A stretch of 64,000 bases of DNA. Source: Treponema sp. (lineage in GTDB: Bacteria > Spirochaetota > Spirochaetia > Treponematales > Treponemataceae). Location: the NCBI GenBank assembly GCA_022510925.1, contig JAFLSO010000002.1, positions 62,001-126,000 on the forward strand, read 5' to 3'. Of the stretch, positions 32,830 to 42,351 are shown in pieces. The position numbers were made by a program, and so were the translations under genes. The notes beneath the pieces were generated by a model. That model ran no database searches, had not been told where the DNA came from, and saw only the letters and a list, made by a program, of their open reading frames with translations. Each line of letters opens with the position of its first letter. The first letter of the stretch is position 1.

Positions 32830-34116
32830 TTATTTCTCCTCAAGGCTTTCTTTGCCAAATTTGTCGTCTATATGGGCGCGGTCAACGCTGAATCCCTCAA
32901 GCCTGGTCAGGAACCATGCAGGATGTGCCCTGCGCATGGTGCGTATGACCTCCTGCCCGTATGTTATCCACGATATGCTTTTTTTCTTCTCCCAGAGGAC
33001 GCTTATAATGTTTCCGAAATACGATGTCTCGTCGCACTTTGTGACTATTACGCTTTTGTAATCGAACGACTCGTAGTTGCGCATGATTCTCTCCAGGTCG
33101 CGCGCCTTGGTTCCGGCCATGACAGCAAGATAGACATGGGGCCTCATTCCGCGCACGTCAAGGCTGCGGTGCATCTTGGCGATGTGCTCCACGTCGTTAG
33201 GGGAGTAGCCCGCGGTGTCTATGAAAATGTAGTCGTAGCTCTCGCCGAAGTCCTTGTAGAGCCTCTCAAGCTCCTCCGCGTTCTTGACGGACGCCACGCG
33301 CAGATTCATTATGTCGGCGTAATGCTGTATCTGCTCCGCCGCCGCCACGCGCACGGTGTCCGCGGTTATGAGATGGACTTTAGGCTGGGGCCGCGGGGAG
33401 TCCGGATGGTGATCATTATAATCCTTGGCTGAAAGTATTATGTCAGCGCTCATTTTGGCGACGGTGGTGGTTTTTCCCACGCCGGTGGGCCCGACTATGA
33501 CTATGACGCTCGGGCAGTGGAACGGAGGCTCCGGCGCTATTTTAATCGACTCCCCTATCCAGTCCACCACGGTACTCTGCACTTTCTCAAAATCGTCAAG
33601 CATGTTCAGGGAGATATCCTGCATCCTGCCGCTTATGTCGGCGATGTATGACGCGGTGAATTCGTTCTGCTCCAGAAGCTCCTCGATTCGCCTTATGGAG
33701 GCATGCTTAATCTGGTCATTCTTCTGTATATGCTTGTAAAAGTCCGTCATCTGGGTCTGGACAACCTTTGACATCTGCGAGAGCTGCACTGCCGAGAATT
33801 CTGACGACTCCCCCATCCTGTGAAGTATGGCGTCCTGGTTCCGCATGAACTCGCTCTCCGGGGAGGCGGACGGTCTCTGCGGATTCTGCGCGGAATAATA
33901 TCCCTGGTCCTGCCGCACGCGCTTCTCGGTCAGCACGTACTCCACCTCGACCTCCTCGCGCTGGAAAAGGCCCAGGAATCCGCCCTTCAGCTTAGGACGC
34001 GTACTGAGCAGCGTGTAGTCCTCGCCGTACATCTCATAGAGTTTTCTCTTGCACTCATCGCGGGTCTTGCCGCTCATAGTGAGTGTCGCGCTTCCCATTT
34101 TCTCGCTATATGGCAT
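32830..34116 (-). CDS. flhF: FlhF signal-recognition-particle-type GTPase
   Basis: 428 residues. It directs early flagellar assembly to the right place. N-terminal B domain (MSGKTRDECKRKLYEMYGEDYTLL), then N and G domains with GPTGVGKTTTVAK (P-loop), DTAGYSPND (normally DTAGR) and TKCDETSYFGN (normally TKLDE). Overlaps flhA by 11 bp. Confidence 0.94.
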   Translation of the reverse strand: MPYSEKMGSATLTMSGKTRDECKRKLYEMYGEDYTLLSTRPKLKGGFLGLFQREEVEVEYVLTEKRVRQDQGYYSAQNPQRPSASPESEFMRNQDAILHRMGESSEFSAVQLSQMSKVVQTQMTDFYKHIQKNDQIKHASIRRIEELLEQNEFTASYIADISGRMQDISLNMLDDFEKVQSTVVDWIGESIKIAPEPPFHCPSVIVIVGPTGVGKTTTVAKMSADIILSAKDYNDHHPDSPRPQPKVHLITADTVRVAAAEQIQHYADIMNLRVASVKNAEELERLYKDFGESYDYIFIDTAGYSPNDVEHIAKMHRSLDVRGMRPHVYLAVMAGTKARDLERIMRNYESFDYKSVIVTKCDETSYFGNIISVLWEKKKSISWITYGQEVIRTMRRAHPAWFLTRLEGFSVDRAHIDDKFGKESLEEK

Positions 34117-36244
34117 TTATTTCTCCAATCGATTCTATTTTTATGTCGCTGCCTGCGGCCAGTATCTCTCCTATGGATATGACTATGAGACCAGGAATCT
34201 CCCGCTCCGTGGAGGACTTCACAAGGAGCCTCACCTCGTCAGGGCACATGACGATGGGAAGGAAATTCCTGTCCCTTACGGATGCGATTGCGGCGCTAAC
34301 TGCGGAGATGTATCTGCGGGCGTCAGCGGGCTCGAACGCAACCTGTGGCTTTTTGCCGGGAATGACCGACGCGTGGGACAGTATCTGCTCCGCGAGTGCC
34401 TGGTCCACGCTTATTACATGAAGGATTTTGCTCTCGTCCGCGTACTGCAGGCAAATCTGCGCGCCCAATGACGTGCGCACAAGCTCGGTGAGCTGCCATG
34501 TGTCGCGCGTGTATTTAGCGTTGTCGCTGAGTGTCTCCAGAATCTGCACCATGTTGCGTATGCTCACCTGCTCGGACAGAAGGTTGCGCAGGACCGCCTC
34601 AATCTCTCCCATGGTGAACGCGCTCGGTCCCTGGGTGACCTCCTCCACCACTTTGGGAGCGCTCTCCTTAAGCTTGTCGAGCATGGCGCTGACTTCCTGG
34701 CGGGTAAGTATGGACGATGCGTTGCGCCGTATGGTCTCGGTAAGATGCGTCGCTATTATGGTGGGAGAGTCTATGACCGCGTAGCCCGCCTTCTCCGCCT
34801 CAAGGCGCTTGGACTCAGGAACCCATATCGCCTCCATTCCGAACGTGGGGTCCCTGGTGGCCTCGCCTGCGATCTCCTTGCCTGAGGGAACGCCGCCTGT
34901 GTTGAGGCACATATAGTATCCCATCTTAAGATGGCTCCGTCCCACCTCTATACCGCGGATTTTAAACGAGTACTCCTCGGGATCCAGGGCCATGCTGTCG
35001 CGGATGTGTATGTTCGGCACCACGAGCCCCAGGTCCAGGGCCACCTCCTTGCGAATCTTAGTGACACGCTCCAGAAGCTCCGCGCCTTTCTCCTTGTCCA
35101 CGAGCGGTATGAGCGCGAAGCCCAGGTCCAATGACAGGGGGTCCACCGTGACAAGGGGCGACACCTCGCTGGGACTGGAGCCAGTCTGCCTGGAGACAGC
35201 GACCTTTGCCTCCGCCTCTTTCTCCGCCTTAAGCCGTCTGGTCTCCGTGGTTTTCATGCGTATGCCCGCGAACACCAGAAGCCCGCCCACGGGAACGAGC
35301 ACCATGGCAGAGAGGTTATGGAACGCCACTCCCAGGACCGAGAGCGTTGCGCCCACAATAATGTAAATGGTGCCGTCCACCGAGAAATTCTTTCTTATCT
35401 GGTCAGTGAGCGAATAGTCGTCGTTGGAGCCTGTCACGAGAAGTCCCGTGGAGAACGAGATGAGCAGGGCCGGAAGCTGGCTCATGAGACCGTCGCCTAT
35501 GGTGAGCCTAGCGTAGCTGTTCAGGGCGTCCGTGAAATTCATGCGCCCGAAAACCATGCCAGTTATCATGCCGCCTATGAGGTTCACCACAGTTATGAAA
35601 ATGCCCGCCTTGACGTTACCGCTCACGAATTTGGAGGAGCCGTCCATGGTGGAGTAAAAGTCTATCTCGCGCCTTATCTGCGCCTTGCGCCTCTCCGCCT
35701 CTTCCTCGGTGATGGCTCCTGAGTTAAGCTCGTTCTGCACGTCGAACATCTTTGAGTTCATGCTGTCCAGTGAGAAGCGGGCGCTTACCTCGGACACGCG
35801 CTCCGCGCCCTTGGTCACGACCAGGACCTGCACCACTATCAGTATTATGAAGATTATGAAGCCTATCACAAGATTGTCGCCCGCCACTATGTCCGCGAAC
35901 GTCTTCACCATCTCGCTCTGGCTGCTCATGCCCGGCCCCACCGCGGGATGAAGCAGTATGTTCCGCGTGGACGCTATGTTTATGGCCAGACCGAAAAGCG
36001 TGTCCAAAAGTATGGCCCTGGGGAACGATGAGAAATCCGCGGCGCGGCGCATATAGACTACGGTAAGGAGGATTACAAAAGAGACGGCCAGATTCAGGAC
36101 CATGGCTATGTCTATCATGGTCTTTGTCATGGGAATGAACATGAACAGGACAATCACGACAACCGCCACGGCTATGGTGTTGCCCTGCAAAATAGAAAAA
36201 ATCCTGCCGCGTGCGCTCTCGCGGCCAACCGCTGCTTCTGGCAT
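34106..36244 (-). CDS. flhA: flagellar export gate protein FlhA
   Basis: About 712 residues. The N-terminal half has eight membrane helices and the FHIPEP-family cytoplasmic linker (VSARFSLDSMNSKMFDVQNELNSG, core only cited), and the C-terminal half is the export chaperone-binding domain. ATG 36244 has a GGTGGGGGG ribosome binding site three bases upstream. ATG 36259 lies inside that same stretch and would add MGGGL; it has no site of its own. A short CGGCAG/CTGCCG hairpin (36270-36289) lies in the gap after flhB. Confidence 0.95.
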   Translation of the reverse strand: MPEAAVGRESARGRIFSILQGNTIAVAVVVIVLFMFIPMTKTMIDIAMVLNLAVSFVILLTVVYMRRAADFSSFPRAILLDTLFGLAINIASTRNILLHPAVGPGMSSQSEMVKTFADIVAGDNLVIGFIIFIILIVVQVLVVTKGAERVSEVSARFSLDSMNSKMFDVQNELNSGAITEEEAERRKAQIRREIDFYSTMDGSSKFVSGNVKAGIFITVVNLIGGMITGMVFGRMNFTDALNSYARLTIGDGLMSQLPALLISFSTGLLVTGSNDDYSLTDQIRKNFSVDGTIYIIVGATLSVLGVAFHNLSAMVLVPVGGLLVFAGIRMKTTETRRLKAEKEAEAKVAVSRQTGSSPSEVSPLVTVDPLSLDLGFALIPLVDKEKGAELLERVTKIRKEVALDLGLVVPNIHIRDSMALDPEEYSFKIRGIEVGRSHLKMGYYMCLNTGGVPSGKEIAGEATRDPTFGMEAIWVPESKRLEAEKAGYAVIDSPTIIATHLTETIRRNASSILTRQEVSAMLDKLKESAPKVVEEVTQGPSAFTMGEIEAVLRNLLSEQVSIRNMVQILETLSDNAKYTRDTWQLTELVRTSLGAQICLQYADESKILHVISVDQALAEQILSHASVIPGKKPQVAFEPADARRYISAVSAAIASVRDRNFLPIVMCPDEVRLLVKSSTEREIPGLIVISIGEILAAGSDIKIESIGEINAI

Positions 36245-36292
36245 GAGCCCCCCACCCATTATCGTTTTACGGCAGTATCCCCCCTGCCGGCA

Positions 36293-37393
36293 TTATGACT
36301 GCCGCCCCTGTCTCTCCATGAATCCTATCTGGCCATAGACCGCGGCGACAACCCTAATATATGCTTCTGGTATTATATCACCTATTTCAGTTTCTGTATA
36401 GAGAGTACGCGCCAAAGCTTTGTTCTCCACTATTGGGACATCCGCCTCCCGAGCTATTCTCTTTATGTTCTGCGCCGTCATGTCCGTTCCCTTGGCGCTT
36501 ATCATGGGGGCATCCGCCGTCATGGAGTCCCACTTGAGCGCTACCGCATAGTGCGTAGGGTTAGTGATGACCACGTCGGACTCACGCACCGCCTGGGCCA
36601 TGTTCACGCTAAGCATCTGACGCTGGGCCTGCTCCAGGCGGCTCTTGGTCTCCTGGTCCCCCTCCAGCATTTTGAATTCCTCTTTCACTTCCTGCTTGGT
36701 CATCTTCATGCTCTCGCGGAAAGTCCTGCGCTGCATAAAAAAGTCCGCCACACCTATCACAAGGAGCACCAGGGCGGAGACTATGAGAATCTTGGCGCTC
36801 ATGCCGGCTATCTGCCTCATTGCCAGCCTGGGACCGCCCGTCTGCAGAAGCTTAAGAGTCTCGCTCATGTCCGAGCGTATGAAAATGAACGCTATAACCG
36901 ATACGAGCGCCACCTTGACCAGCGATTTTGCTATGTTGAAGAGCCCCTCCACGGAAAAGAGAGTTTTCTTGAAATACTCGCCGAACTTGGGGATTATCTT
37001 GTTGAATTTGGGCTGAATGGTTTTGGTGGTGAAAATCCATCCCCTGTTCTGCACTATGTTAGCCACCACGCCCGCAATCATCCCCATAAGCGCAAACGGC
37101 AGAGTAAGCATGAGGAAATAGCGGACGAACACGTAGGCGAACTGGCGGTTGTCTATGACAGTGGCGGTGGAGTTGCTGAAGAAAAAAATCATGACCTCCT
37201 CAAGCTTCCGCTCCACCCACGGGGCCAGCACCACCAGCAGAAGCAGCGCGAGCAGATACACTATGATGCCGTTAAGCTCCTGGCTTTTGGGAAGGCGTCC
37301 CTCTTTGCGCGCCTCGCTGAGCTTGTATTCCGAAGGCTCCTCGGTGCGCCCCTCGTCCTCGGCGGCGAACCACTGCAGGTCTATCCGGCTCAT
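36293..37393 (-). CDS. flhB: flagellar export switch protein FlhB
   Basis: About 366 residues with four membrane helices and a cytoplasmic domain that self-cleaves at NPTH (NPTHYAVAL, about residue 262). It switches export from rod/hook to filament substrates. The start is ATG 37393 (MSRIDLQWFAAED), overlapping the fliR stop as ATGA; the longer frame to 37477 lies inside fliR. Confidence 0.95.
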   Translation of the reverse strand: MSRIDLQWFAAEDEGRTEEPSEYKLSEARKEGRLPKSQELNGIIVYLLALLLLVVLAPWVERKLEEVMIFFFSNSTATVIDNRQFAYVFVRYFLMLTLPFALMGMIAGVVANIVQNRGWIFTTKTIQPKFNKIIPKFGEYFKKTLFSVEGLFNIAKSLVKVALVSVIAFIFIRSDMSETLKLLQTGGPRLAMRQIAGMSAKILIVSALVLLVIGVADFFMQRRTFRESMKMTKQEVKEEFKMLEGDQETKSRLEQAQRQMLSVNMAQAVRESDVVITNPTHYAVALKWDSMTADAPMISAKGTDMTAQNIKRIAREADVPIVENKALARTLYTETEIGDIIPEAYIRVVAAVYGQIGFMERQGRQS

Positions 37394-38214
37394 GGAAGCG
37401 CCCCCTGTCCCATGCCCGCAAGAAAAAACTGCATCTGCCTGAAAGCCGAATGGAATGTCCTTACGAAGAATTCGCACAGATACGGCATGAGCTGCGTTAT
37501 CACAAAAAATGACGTGAGCATCAGAATAGGGAATCCCTCCGAGAGCAGGTTCATCTGCGGGGCTGCCTTAGCAAGCACGCCTACGGTCACGTTTATAAGG
37601 AAAAGCGTCCCCATCACGGGAAGCGCTATCACCAGGGCGTTGAAAAAAAGCCTTGAGAGAGAGAGCAGCATGAACTTAAGGAGTGCGTCCGTGTGCTCCG
37701 CCACCGAGAAAGCGCTCAGCGTGTCAAAGCTTCTTAAGAATCCGTTTATGAAAAGTGTCTGGAACCAGTGGTTCTGCATGAAAATGAGCATTGCTATGAG
37801 GTTAAGGTACTGGCCCATGAGCGGGTTCTCCACCTGATTGAGCGAGTCGTATGCCTCCGCCGCGCTGAAACCCATCTGGAACGCGAAGAACTGGCCCGCC
37901 GTGCTGAACGCCGCGAAAATTATCTGTATGTAGAATCCAATCACCACGCCCAGAAGCCCCTCTCCCAGGACAAGCAGGACGTACTCCGCCGTAAAAAGCC
38001 CGTTCGTAAGGAGGTGCGGGGCGTATTGCGCGAACGGACCTGAAGCGAGCGAAATCTGAGGCGTGATGAAATACGCCATGTAGCCTGCCAGGGCCAGCTT
38101 GGCGTAGCGCGACACGGACTGCGACGAGAAGAGCGGAAGAGTCATAATCATGGCGAACGCCCTTGCCGCCACCAGAAGGAAAATGGTGGCGTTCCTCAGA
38201 ACCATGTCTATCAA
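37390..38214 (-). CDS. fliR: flagellar export gate protein FliR
   Basis: 274 residues with six or so membrane helices, part of the FliPQR export gate. GEGLLGVVIGF and MGFSAAEAYDS are typical. It lies five bases after fliQ and overlaps flhB. Confidence 0.93.
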   Translation of the reverse strand: MIDMVLRNATIFLLVAARAFAMIMTLPLFSSQSVSRYAKLALAGYMAYFITPQISLASGPFAQYAPHLLTNGLFTAEYVLLVLGEGLLGVVIGFYIQIIFAAFSTAGQFFAFQMGFSAAEAYDSLNQVENPLMGQYLNLIAMLIFMQNHWFQTLFINGFLRSFDTLSAFSVAEHTDALLKFMLLSLSRLFFNALVIALPVMGTLFLINVTVGVLAKAAPQMNLLSEGFPILMLTSFFVITQLMPYLCEFFVRTFHSAFRQMQFFLAGMGQGALP

Positions 38215-38220
38215 ATCACG

Positions 38221-38490
38221 TTACCTCGACACCTGAGGGATAAGCGCGAACAGGTCCTCCGCGTAGCCTCGCATTGAGGCGAACATCCAGCCGCCCAGAA
38301 GGGCCAGCATCAGAAGGATGGTCAGAAGCTTGGGCAAAAAAGTAAGCGTCTGCTCCTGTATGGATGTGGTCGCCTGGAAAATCGCAACCACAAGGCCGAT
38401 GATAAGGGCCGAGCCAAGGACGGGTGCGGTAAGCTTGAACACCTGCCATATTCCCTGCTGCATAATGCCCACGATAATGTTCTGTCCCAT
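38221..38490 (-). CDS. fliQ: flagellar export gate protein FliQ
   Basis: 89 residues, two membrane helices, usual length. IGLVVAIFQATTSIQEQTLTF is the family core (cited in part). GGAGG stands five bases before the ATG. Confidence 0.95.
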   Translation of the reverse strand: MGQNIIVGIMQQGIWQVFKLTAPVLGSALIIGLVVAIFQATTSIQEQTLTFLPKLLTILLMLALLGGWMFASMRGYAEDLFALIPQVSR

Positions 38491-38517
38491 AAAAACCTCC
38501 GTAGTTCAGATAAGGCG

Positions 38518-39348
38518 CTAGCGGATGACGCTCGCGAAAAGCTGCTGGGTAAGAAGGCCCCAGCCGTCCACCAGAACAAAAAGCATAAGCTTGAACGGCA
38601 TGGAAATCTGCACCGGCGGAAGCATCATCATGCCCATGCTCATAAGGATGCTTGCCACCACCATGTCTATCACGATGAACGGAATGTACAGCAGGACGCC
38701 TATTTTAAAGGCCGCCGTAAGCTCATGCAGTATGTACGCGGGAATAAGGATGTGCGTGGGAACGTCCGCCAGCGTCTCGGGCTGCTCCATGCGGGCCATG
38801 CGCATGAAAGTGCCTATGTAAGAGGTGTCGTCGCTCATCTGCCGGAACATGAAGAGCCGTATGGGAGCCTCCGCCTGCGAGTAAGCCTCCTCCAGCGCAA
38901 TCTCGTTGTTGGAGAGCGGCCTGAACGAATTCTCGTAGACATCGGTGAAAGTGGGCCACATGCAGAAAAGCGTCATGAAAAGGGCGATTCCGTTCAGAAC
39001 CGCCGTGGGCGGAACCTGCTGCAAGGAAAGCGCGCGTTTTATGAAATCCAGGACTATGCTGAACCTGAGGAAGCACGTCACAAGAATCAGAAGGCTTGGA
39101 GCGAGCGTGAGCAGTGTCAGGAAAAGCAGCAGCTGCACGCTGAACGCCACCTCGCGTCCTGTGCGCGGAGCCGTGGCCGTAAACGTAATGTTCGGGAAAT
39201 CTATGCCGGTGATGCCCCCGCCCATCTCCGTGGTGCCCAGTGATGAGCCCTGCGGGAAATTCTGGTCCGACTGCGAGAATCCCCGCGAGATGCCGGCGAA
39301 GAGCAGCAGAAGAAGCACGAATGTCCTTCGCTTAAAAACATGTCTCAC
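38518..39348 (-). CDS. fliP: flagellar export gate protein FliP
   Basis: 276 residues with a cleavable signal (residues about 9-25, ending GFSQ) and four further helices. FFRIVLD-type text appears as FLRFSIVLDFIKRAL, and PTAVLNGIALFMTLFCMWP and FKLMLFVLVDGW are typical. Overlaps none; three bases separate it from fliO. Confidence 0.94.
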   Translation of the reverse strand: MRHVFKRRTFVLLLLLFAGISRGFSQSDQNFPQGSSLGTTEMGGGITGIDFPNITFTATAPRTGREVAFSVQLLLFLTLLTLAPSLLILVTCFLRFSIVLDFIKRALSLQQVPPTAVLNGIALFMTLFCMWPTFTDVYENSFRPLSNNEIALEEAYSQAEAPIRLFMFRQMSDDTSYIGTFMRMARMEQPETLADVPTHILIPAYILHELTAAFKIGVLLYIPFIVIDMVVASILMSMGMMMLPPVQISMPFKLMLFVLVDGWGLLTQQLFASVIR

Positions 39349-39351
39349 GCG

Positions 39352-40008
39352 CTACTCCTCCTCGCCCTCTACGCGCTTGTGCTTAAGGGAATCCAGTATC
39401 CTGCTGGTGGAGCGGTCGTAGGCGGTTCCCTGCCGCTCCTCGGAACTCTTCTTTCCCATGAAAATCTCAAGTATGTCCGCGAAGCTTCCGGGCCGTCTCA
39501 CGCCGTCCGTCCTGTCCGCATACACGTTGAAGTCCTGAACCAGCTCCTGGTCAGGGGAGCCATCCTTGCCGTTTATGGTGTCCAGAAGCGTTACTGAGTC
39601 CTCTCCCACGCCAAGCACATAGGCGCGGTCTATGAGGGTCACCACATGGACGGACTTTCCGGGAGAAAGCGCGAGCGTGGCCACGTTCCGCAGAAACGGA
39701 TCGTTAGTGGCTGCCCCGGGAGTGTTTTTCCTCATAATCTTCAGCACGAACCATATAATCACCACCACAAGGGCCAGCACCAGTATCATGCGGATAAAAA
39801 CCCACAGGCCGCCGGCTGAGCCGCGGGCACTGCCCTGAACATCCGTCTGGCCGGAGGGAGCGTTTATGGGAATGAGGGATTCGTCTGTCTGGCTTATGAC
39901 CGACCGCGCGGGAGCGGAATCCACGTTCGGTGCAGAAAGGTCCTGTGAAAACACGCAGCGCGCCCCAAAAAGGCCTATCACCGCCATAAGGAGCGCTTTT
40001 CTAAGCAA
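39352..40008 (-). CDS. fliO: flagellar biosynthesis protein FliO
   Basis: 218 residues from TTG 40008. A signal-like N-terminus is followed by a membrane helix (about 72-92: MILVLALVVVIIWFVLKIM) and a cytoplasmic domain with SVHVVTLIDRAYVLGVGEDSVTLLD, the FliO core. The true start is uncertain: TTG 40008 has no well-spaced ribosome binding site, an in-frame ATT at 40023 lies two bases after GGGGGG, and an ATG at 40037 is out of frame by one base. Confidence 0.83.
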   Translation of the reverse strand: MLRKALLMAVIGLFGARCVFSQDLSAPNVDSAPARSVISQTDESLIPINAPSGQTDVQGSARGSAGGLWVFIRMILVLALVVVIIWFVLKIMRKNTPGAATNDPFLRNVATLALSPGKSVHVVTLIDRAYVLGVGEDSVTLLDTINGKDGSPDQELVQDFNVYADRTDGVRRPGSFADILEIFMGKKSSEERQGTAYDRSTSRILDSLKHKRVEGEEE

Positions 40009-40020
40009 AGAGTTTCTCGT

Positions 40021-40037
40021 AATGTCCCCCCACCCAT
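40021..40037 (-). other. six-G tract after an out-of-frame ATG at the fliO start
   Basis: On the minus strand ATGGGTGGGGGG (40037-40026) precedes ACATTACG. From this ATG the frame stops after 19 codons; with one more G it would run directly into FliO. The same 12 bases occur at the flhA start (36259-36248), where they are in frame. Confidence 0.7.
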
Positions 40038-40087
40038 AAACGCTGTCCCATGCAGGATGACTCCCGCCGGAGCAGCGTGACCGAGCG

Positions 40088-41296
40088 CTACATGGAAGAA
40101 GTGACGTGCTCTATCGCAGGAAGAATCTCGGTTACACGAACACCGAAGTTCTCGTCTATGACCACAACTTCTCCTTTTGCAATCGGCTTATGGTTTACTA
40201 ATATGTCCACCGGCTCACCGGCAAGTTTATCAAGCTCTATGATGGTGCCCTCGCCCATGCCCAGTATCTCTTTTATGGTCTTTTTTGTGCGGCCCAGCTC
40301 CACGGTCATCTCCATGAAGACGTCCATGATGAGGCTTATGTTCCCCTGCTCGCCCGCGTTGCTTGAGGGCTGAAGGTTGGGGAATGAGAGCGACTGCACG
40401 TTAGGCGGAGGCTGCATCATTCCGCCCATCTGCATGCCCATGCCTCCCATGGGCATACCGCCCATAGGCATTCCCATTCCACCCATAGGGGCCGCCATGC
40501 CCATTCCGCCCATCTGCATGCCCATGCCTCCCATGGGAGCCGCTCCTCCCATATTCATTCCGCCCATAGGGGCCGCTGCCATTCCTCCGCCCATGGAGGA
40601 GAAATCCGCCGCGGGAGCGGACGCCGGGGCCGCTGTCTTGACCGCGGAGCCTCCACCTAAAGACGTGGCCATTCCCTCCGCCACGGGAGCGCTCACGGCC
40701 TCCCACAGGGTATAGCTCTCTCCTGCGAGGGTGACCGGATATGTGAACAGGGCGAACGTTCCCTGCGGCATGCGCACCATGGCCTTAGGCTGATTGAACG
40801 CCTCCGGCGGATTGGTCGCAAGCCCGGGAAGCTTTCCTCCCGCACTGAGCTCAGTTATCTCCGCGCCTGCATGGGACGCCACCACCTCAGAGATTACGGA
40901 GAGCGCCATGTCATCCAAAGCGGGCGCCTCCTCTTTGTTTATGAGGGCCACTATCTTAGTCGCGAATTCCTTTGAGAGTATGAAAAGGTGATCACCGCTC
41001 AGCGCCGTGGAATAGTCGGCCATTACGGCTACGACCTCCTCCGAAAGCTTGGCCAGGAACTGATCCCTGCCCAGGGCCTCCACTGTGGGCGCACCCGCCA
41101 CGGCATCGCTTTCCGTCATGCTGTTGAGTATGCCAGCGAGCTTGTCCTTGATTTTCTCGGCGAATCCCTGGAGCGTGGCCACGTCTATGCTGGAGCCGGA
41201 GTCAGCAGAAGATGCTCCGCCTGAACTTAAGCCACCCACGTCTACGCCTGAAAGCAATGCGTCAATTTCTTCCTGGGAAATACTTCCTTCGCTCAT
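40088..41296 (-). CDS. fliY: flagellar switch protein FliY/FliN with Met-rich linker
   Basis: 402 residues of the C-ring. N-terminal FliM-like EIDALLSGV, a CheC-like middle (about 60-200), and a C-terminal FliN domain (about 318-402: MDVFMEMTVELGRTKKTIKEIL, DKLAGEPVDILVNHKPIAKGEV). Between them, residues 235-294 are almost only Met, Gly, Ala, Pro and Gln, with 22 Met in 60. CheC-type phosphatase residues are not evident. It follows fliM with ATGA overlap. Confidence 0.93.
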   Translation of the reverse strand: MSEGSISQEEIDALLSGVDVGGLSSGGASSADSGSSIDVATLQGFAEKIKDKLAGILNSMTESDAVAGAPTVEALGRDQFLAKLSEEVVAVMADYSTALSGDHLFILSKEFATKIVALINKEEAPALDDMALSVISEVVASHAGAEITELSAGGKLPGLATNPPEAFNQPKAMVRMPQGTFALFTYPVTLAGESYTLWEAVSAPVAEGMATSLGGGSAVKTAAPASAPAADFSSMGGGMAAAPMGGMNMGGAAPMGGMGMQMGGMGMAAPMGGMGMPMGGMPMGGMGMQMGGMMQPPPNVQSLSFPNLQPSSNAGEQGNISLIMDVFMEMTVELGRTKKTIKEILGMGEGTIIELDKLAGEPVDILVNHKPIAKGEVVVIDENFGVRVTEILPAIEHVTSSM

Positions 41297-42327
41297 ATAG
41301 ATTCTTCTCCTTCTGCCGTAAGTTCCTCAAACTCGTCGTCTTCGATTTCTTCAAGCTTGCCGATTATCTGCACTGCCATTTTTTTACCAACATTTCCGGC
41401 CTGGCAGTAGAATTTCTTTTTGTTTCCCACGCTGAGCGTAAGCGGATCGTCCACGCGCACGGTGTTAAGGCGCACCACGTCCCCCGCCCTCAGGCTCAGG
41501 ACATCGCGTATGGGAACGTTTATGGTCCCCACCTCGGCCACAATCTCCATCTCCACGTCGCTCAGCTTCTCCTTAAGCGTGCCCAGATACTGGGTGGTGG
41601 AGCTGCGGCGCACGGAGCTGAACCAGAACTGGCTGGAAAGCTTGGACACGATGGGCTCTATGGTGATGTAGGGAATGCATATGTTCATCATGCCGGCCTC
41701 ATCACCAATCTTTATCTCCAGCGTGACCAGAATGACCATCTCGCTCGGAGGCACTATCTGCGCGAACTGCGGGTTGGTCTCTATCTGCTGAAGGCGCGGG
41801 CGAAGGTCTATAACCTGCGTCCATGCCTCCCTCATGTTCGCCAGAATCCTTACGATGATGCCCTCCATTACGCTCTGCTCTATATCGGTAAGGTCGCGGT
41901 TCACTTTTCCGCCGGTGTCGCCTGAGCCTCCGAAAAGACGGTCAATCATTATGAAAGTGATTTCGGGCGCTATCTCAAGCACGGCGTTTCCCTTGAGCGG
42001 GTCCATGTTTATTACGGCCAGCGTGGTGGGCGTGGGGATGGAGCGTATGAACTCCTCGTAAGTAAGCTGGTCCACGGACGCCACGTGCACGTGCACCAGA
42101 GTGCGCAGCTGCGCTGAGAGGCTTGTGGTGGTGAGGCGCGAGAAAGTCTCGTGCATGTTGGAGACTGTACGGATCTGCTCCTTTGAGAATTTGTCAGGAC
42201 GGCGGAAGTCGTAAATCTTAATGCGACGGGTGTCGCTTACAGGCTTGAAGTCATCGGTCTCTGCGTCGCCGGAGCTTATTGCCTGTAGGAGCTGGTCTAT
42301 CTCGTCCTGTGACAGAACTTCATTCAT
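41293..42327 (-). CDS. fliM: flagellar switch protein FliM
   Basis: 344 residues. VLSQDEIDQLLQAI at the N-terminus is the CheY-P-binding segment. The middle domain has FGGSGDTGGK (compare the GGxG motif), and the C-terminal SpoA domain ends at about residue 325. AAGGTGG lies eight bases before the ATG. Confidence 0.96.
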   Translation of the reverse strand: MNEVLSQDEIDQLLQAISSGDAETDDFKPVSDTRRIKIYDFRRPDKFSKEQIRTVSNMHETFSRLTTTSLSAQLRTLVHVHVASVDQLTYEEFIRSIPTPTTLAVINMDPLKGNAVLEIAPEITFIMIDRLFGGSGDTGGKVNRDLTDIEQSVMEGIIVRILANMREAWTQVIDLRPRLQQIETNPQFAQIVPPSEMVILVTLEIKIGDEAGMMNICIPYITIEPIVSKLSSQFWFSSVRRSSTTQYLGTLKEKLSDVEMEIVAEVGTINVPIRDVLSLRAGDVVRLNTVRVDDPLTLSVGNKKKFYCQAGNVGKKMAVQIIGKLEEIEDDEFEELTAEGEESI

Positions 42328-42351
42328 GTCTCAATCCACCTTGCCGCGGCG

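Noticed and set aside
36551..37837. 428-codon open frame opposite flhB and fliR
   Set aside because: Antisense to two certain flagellar genes, His-rich and without any family signature.
40415..40594. Repetitive DNA that could be taken for a tandem repeat or CRISPR-like array
   Set aside because: It is the in-frame Met/Gly linker of FliY; unit lengths vary and there are no unique spacers.
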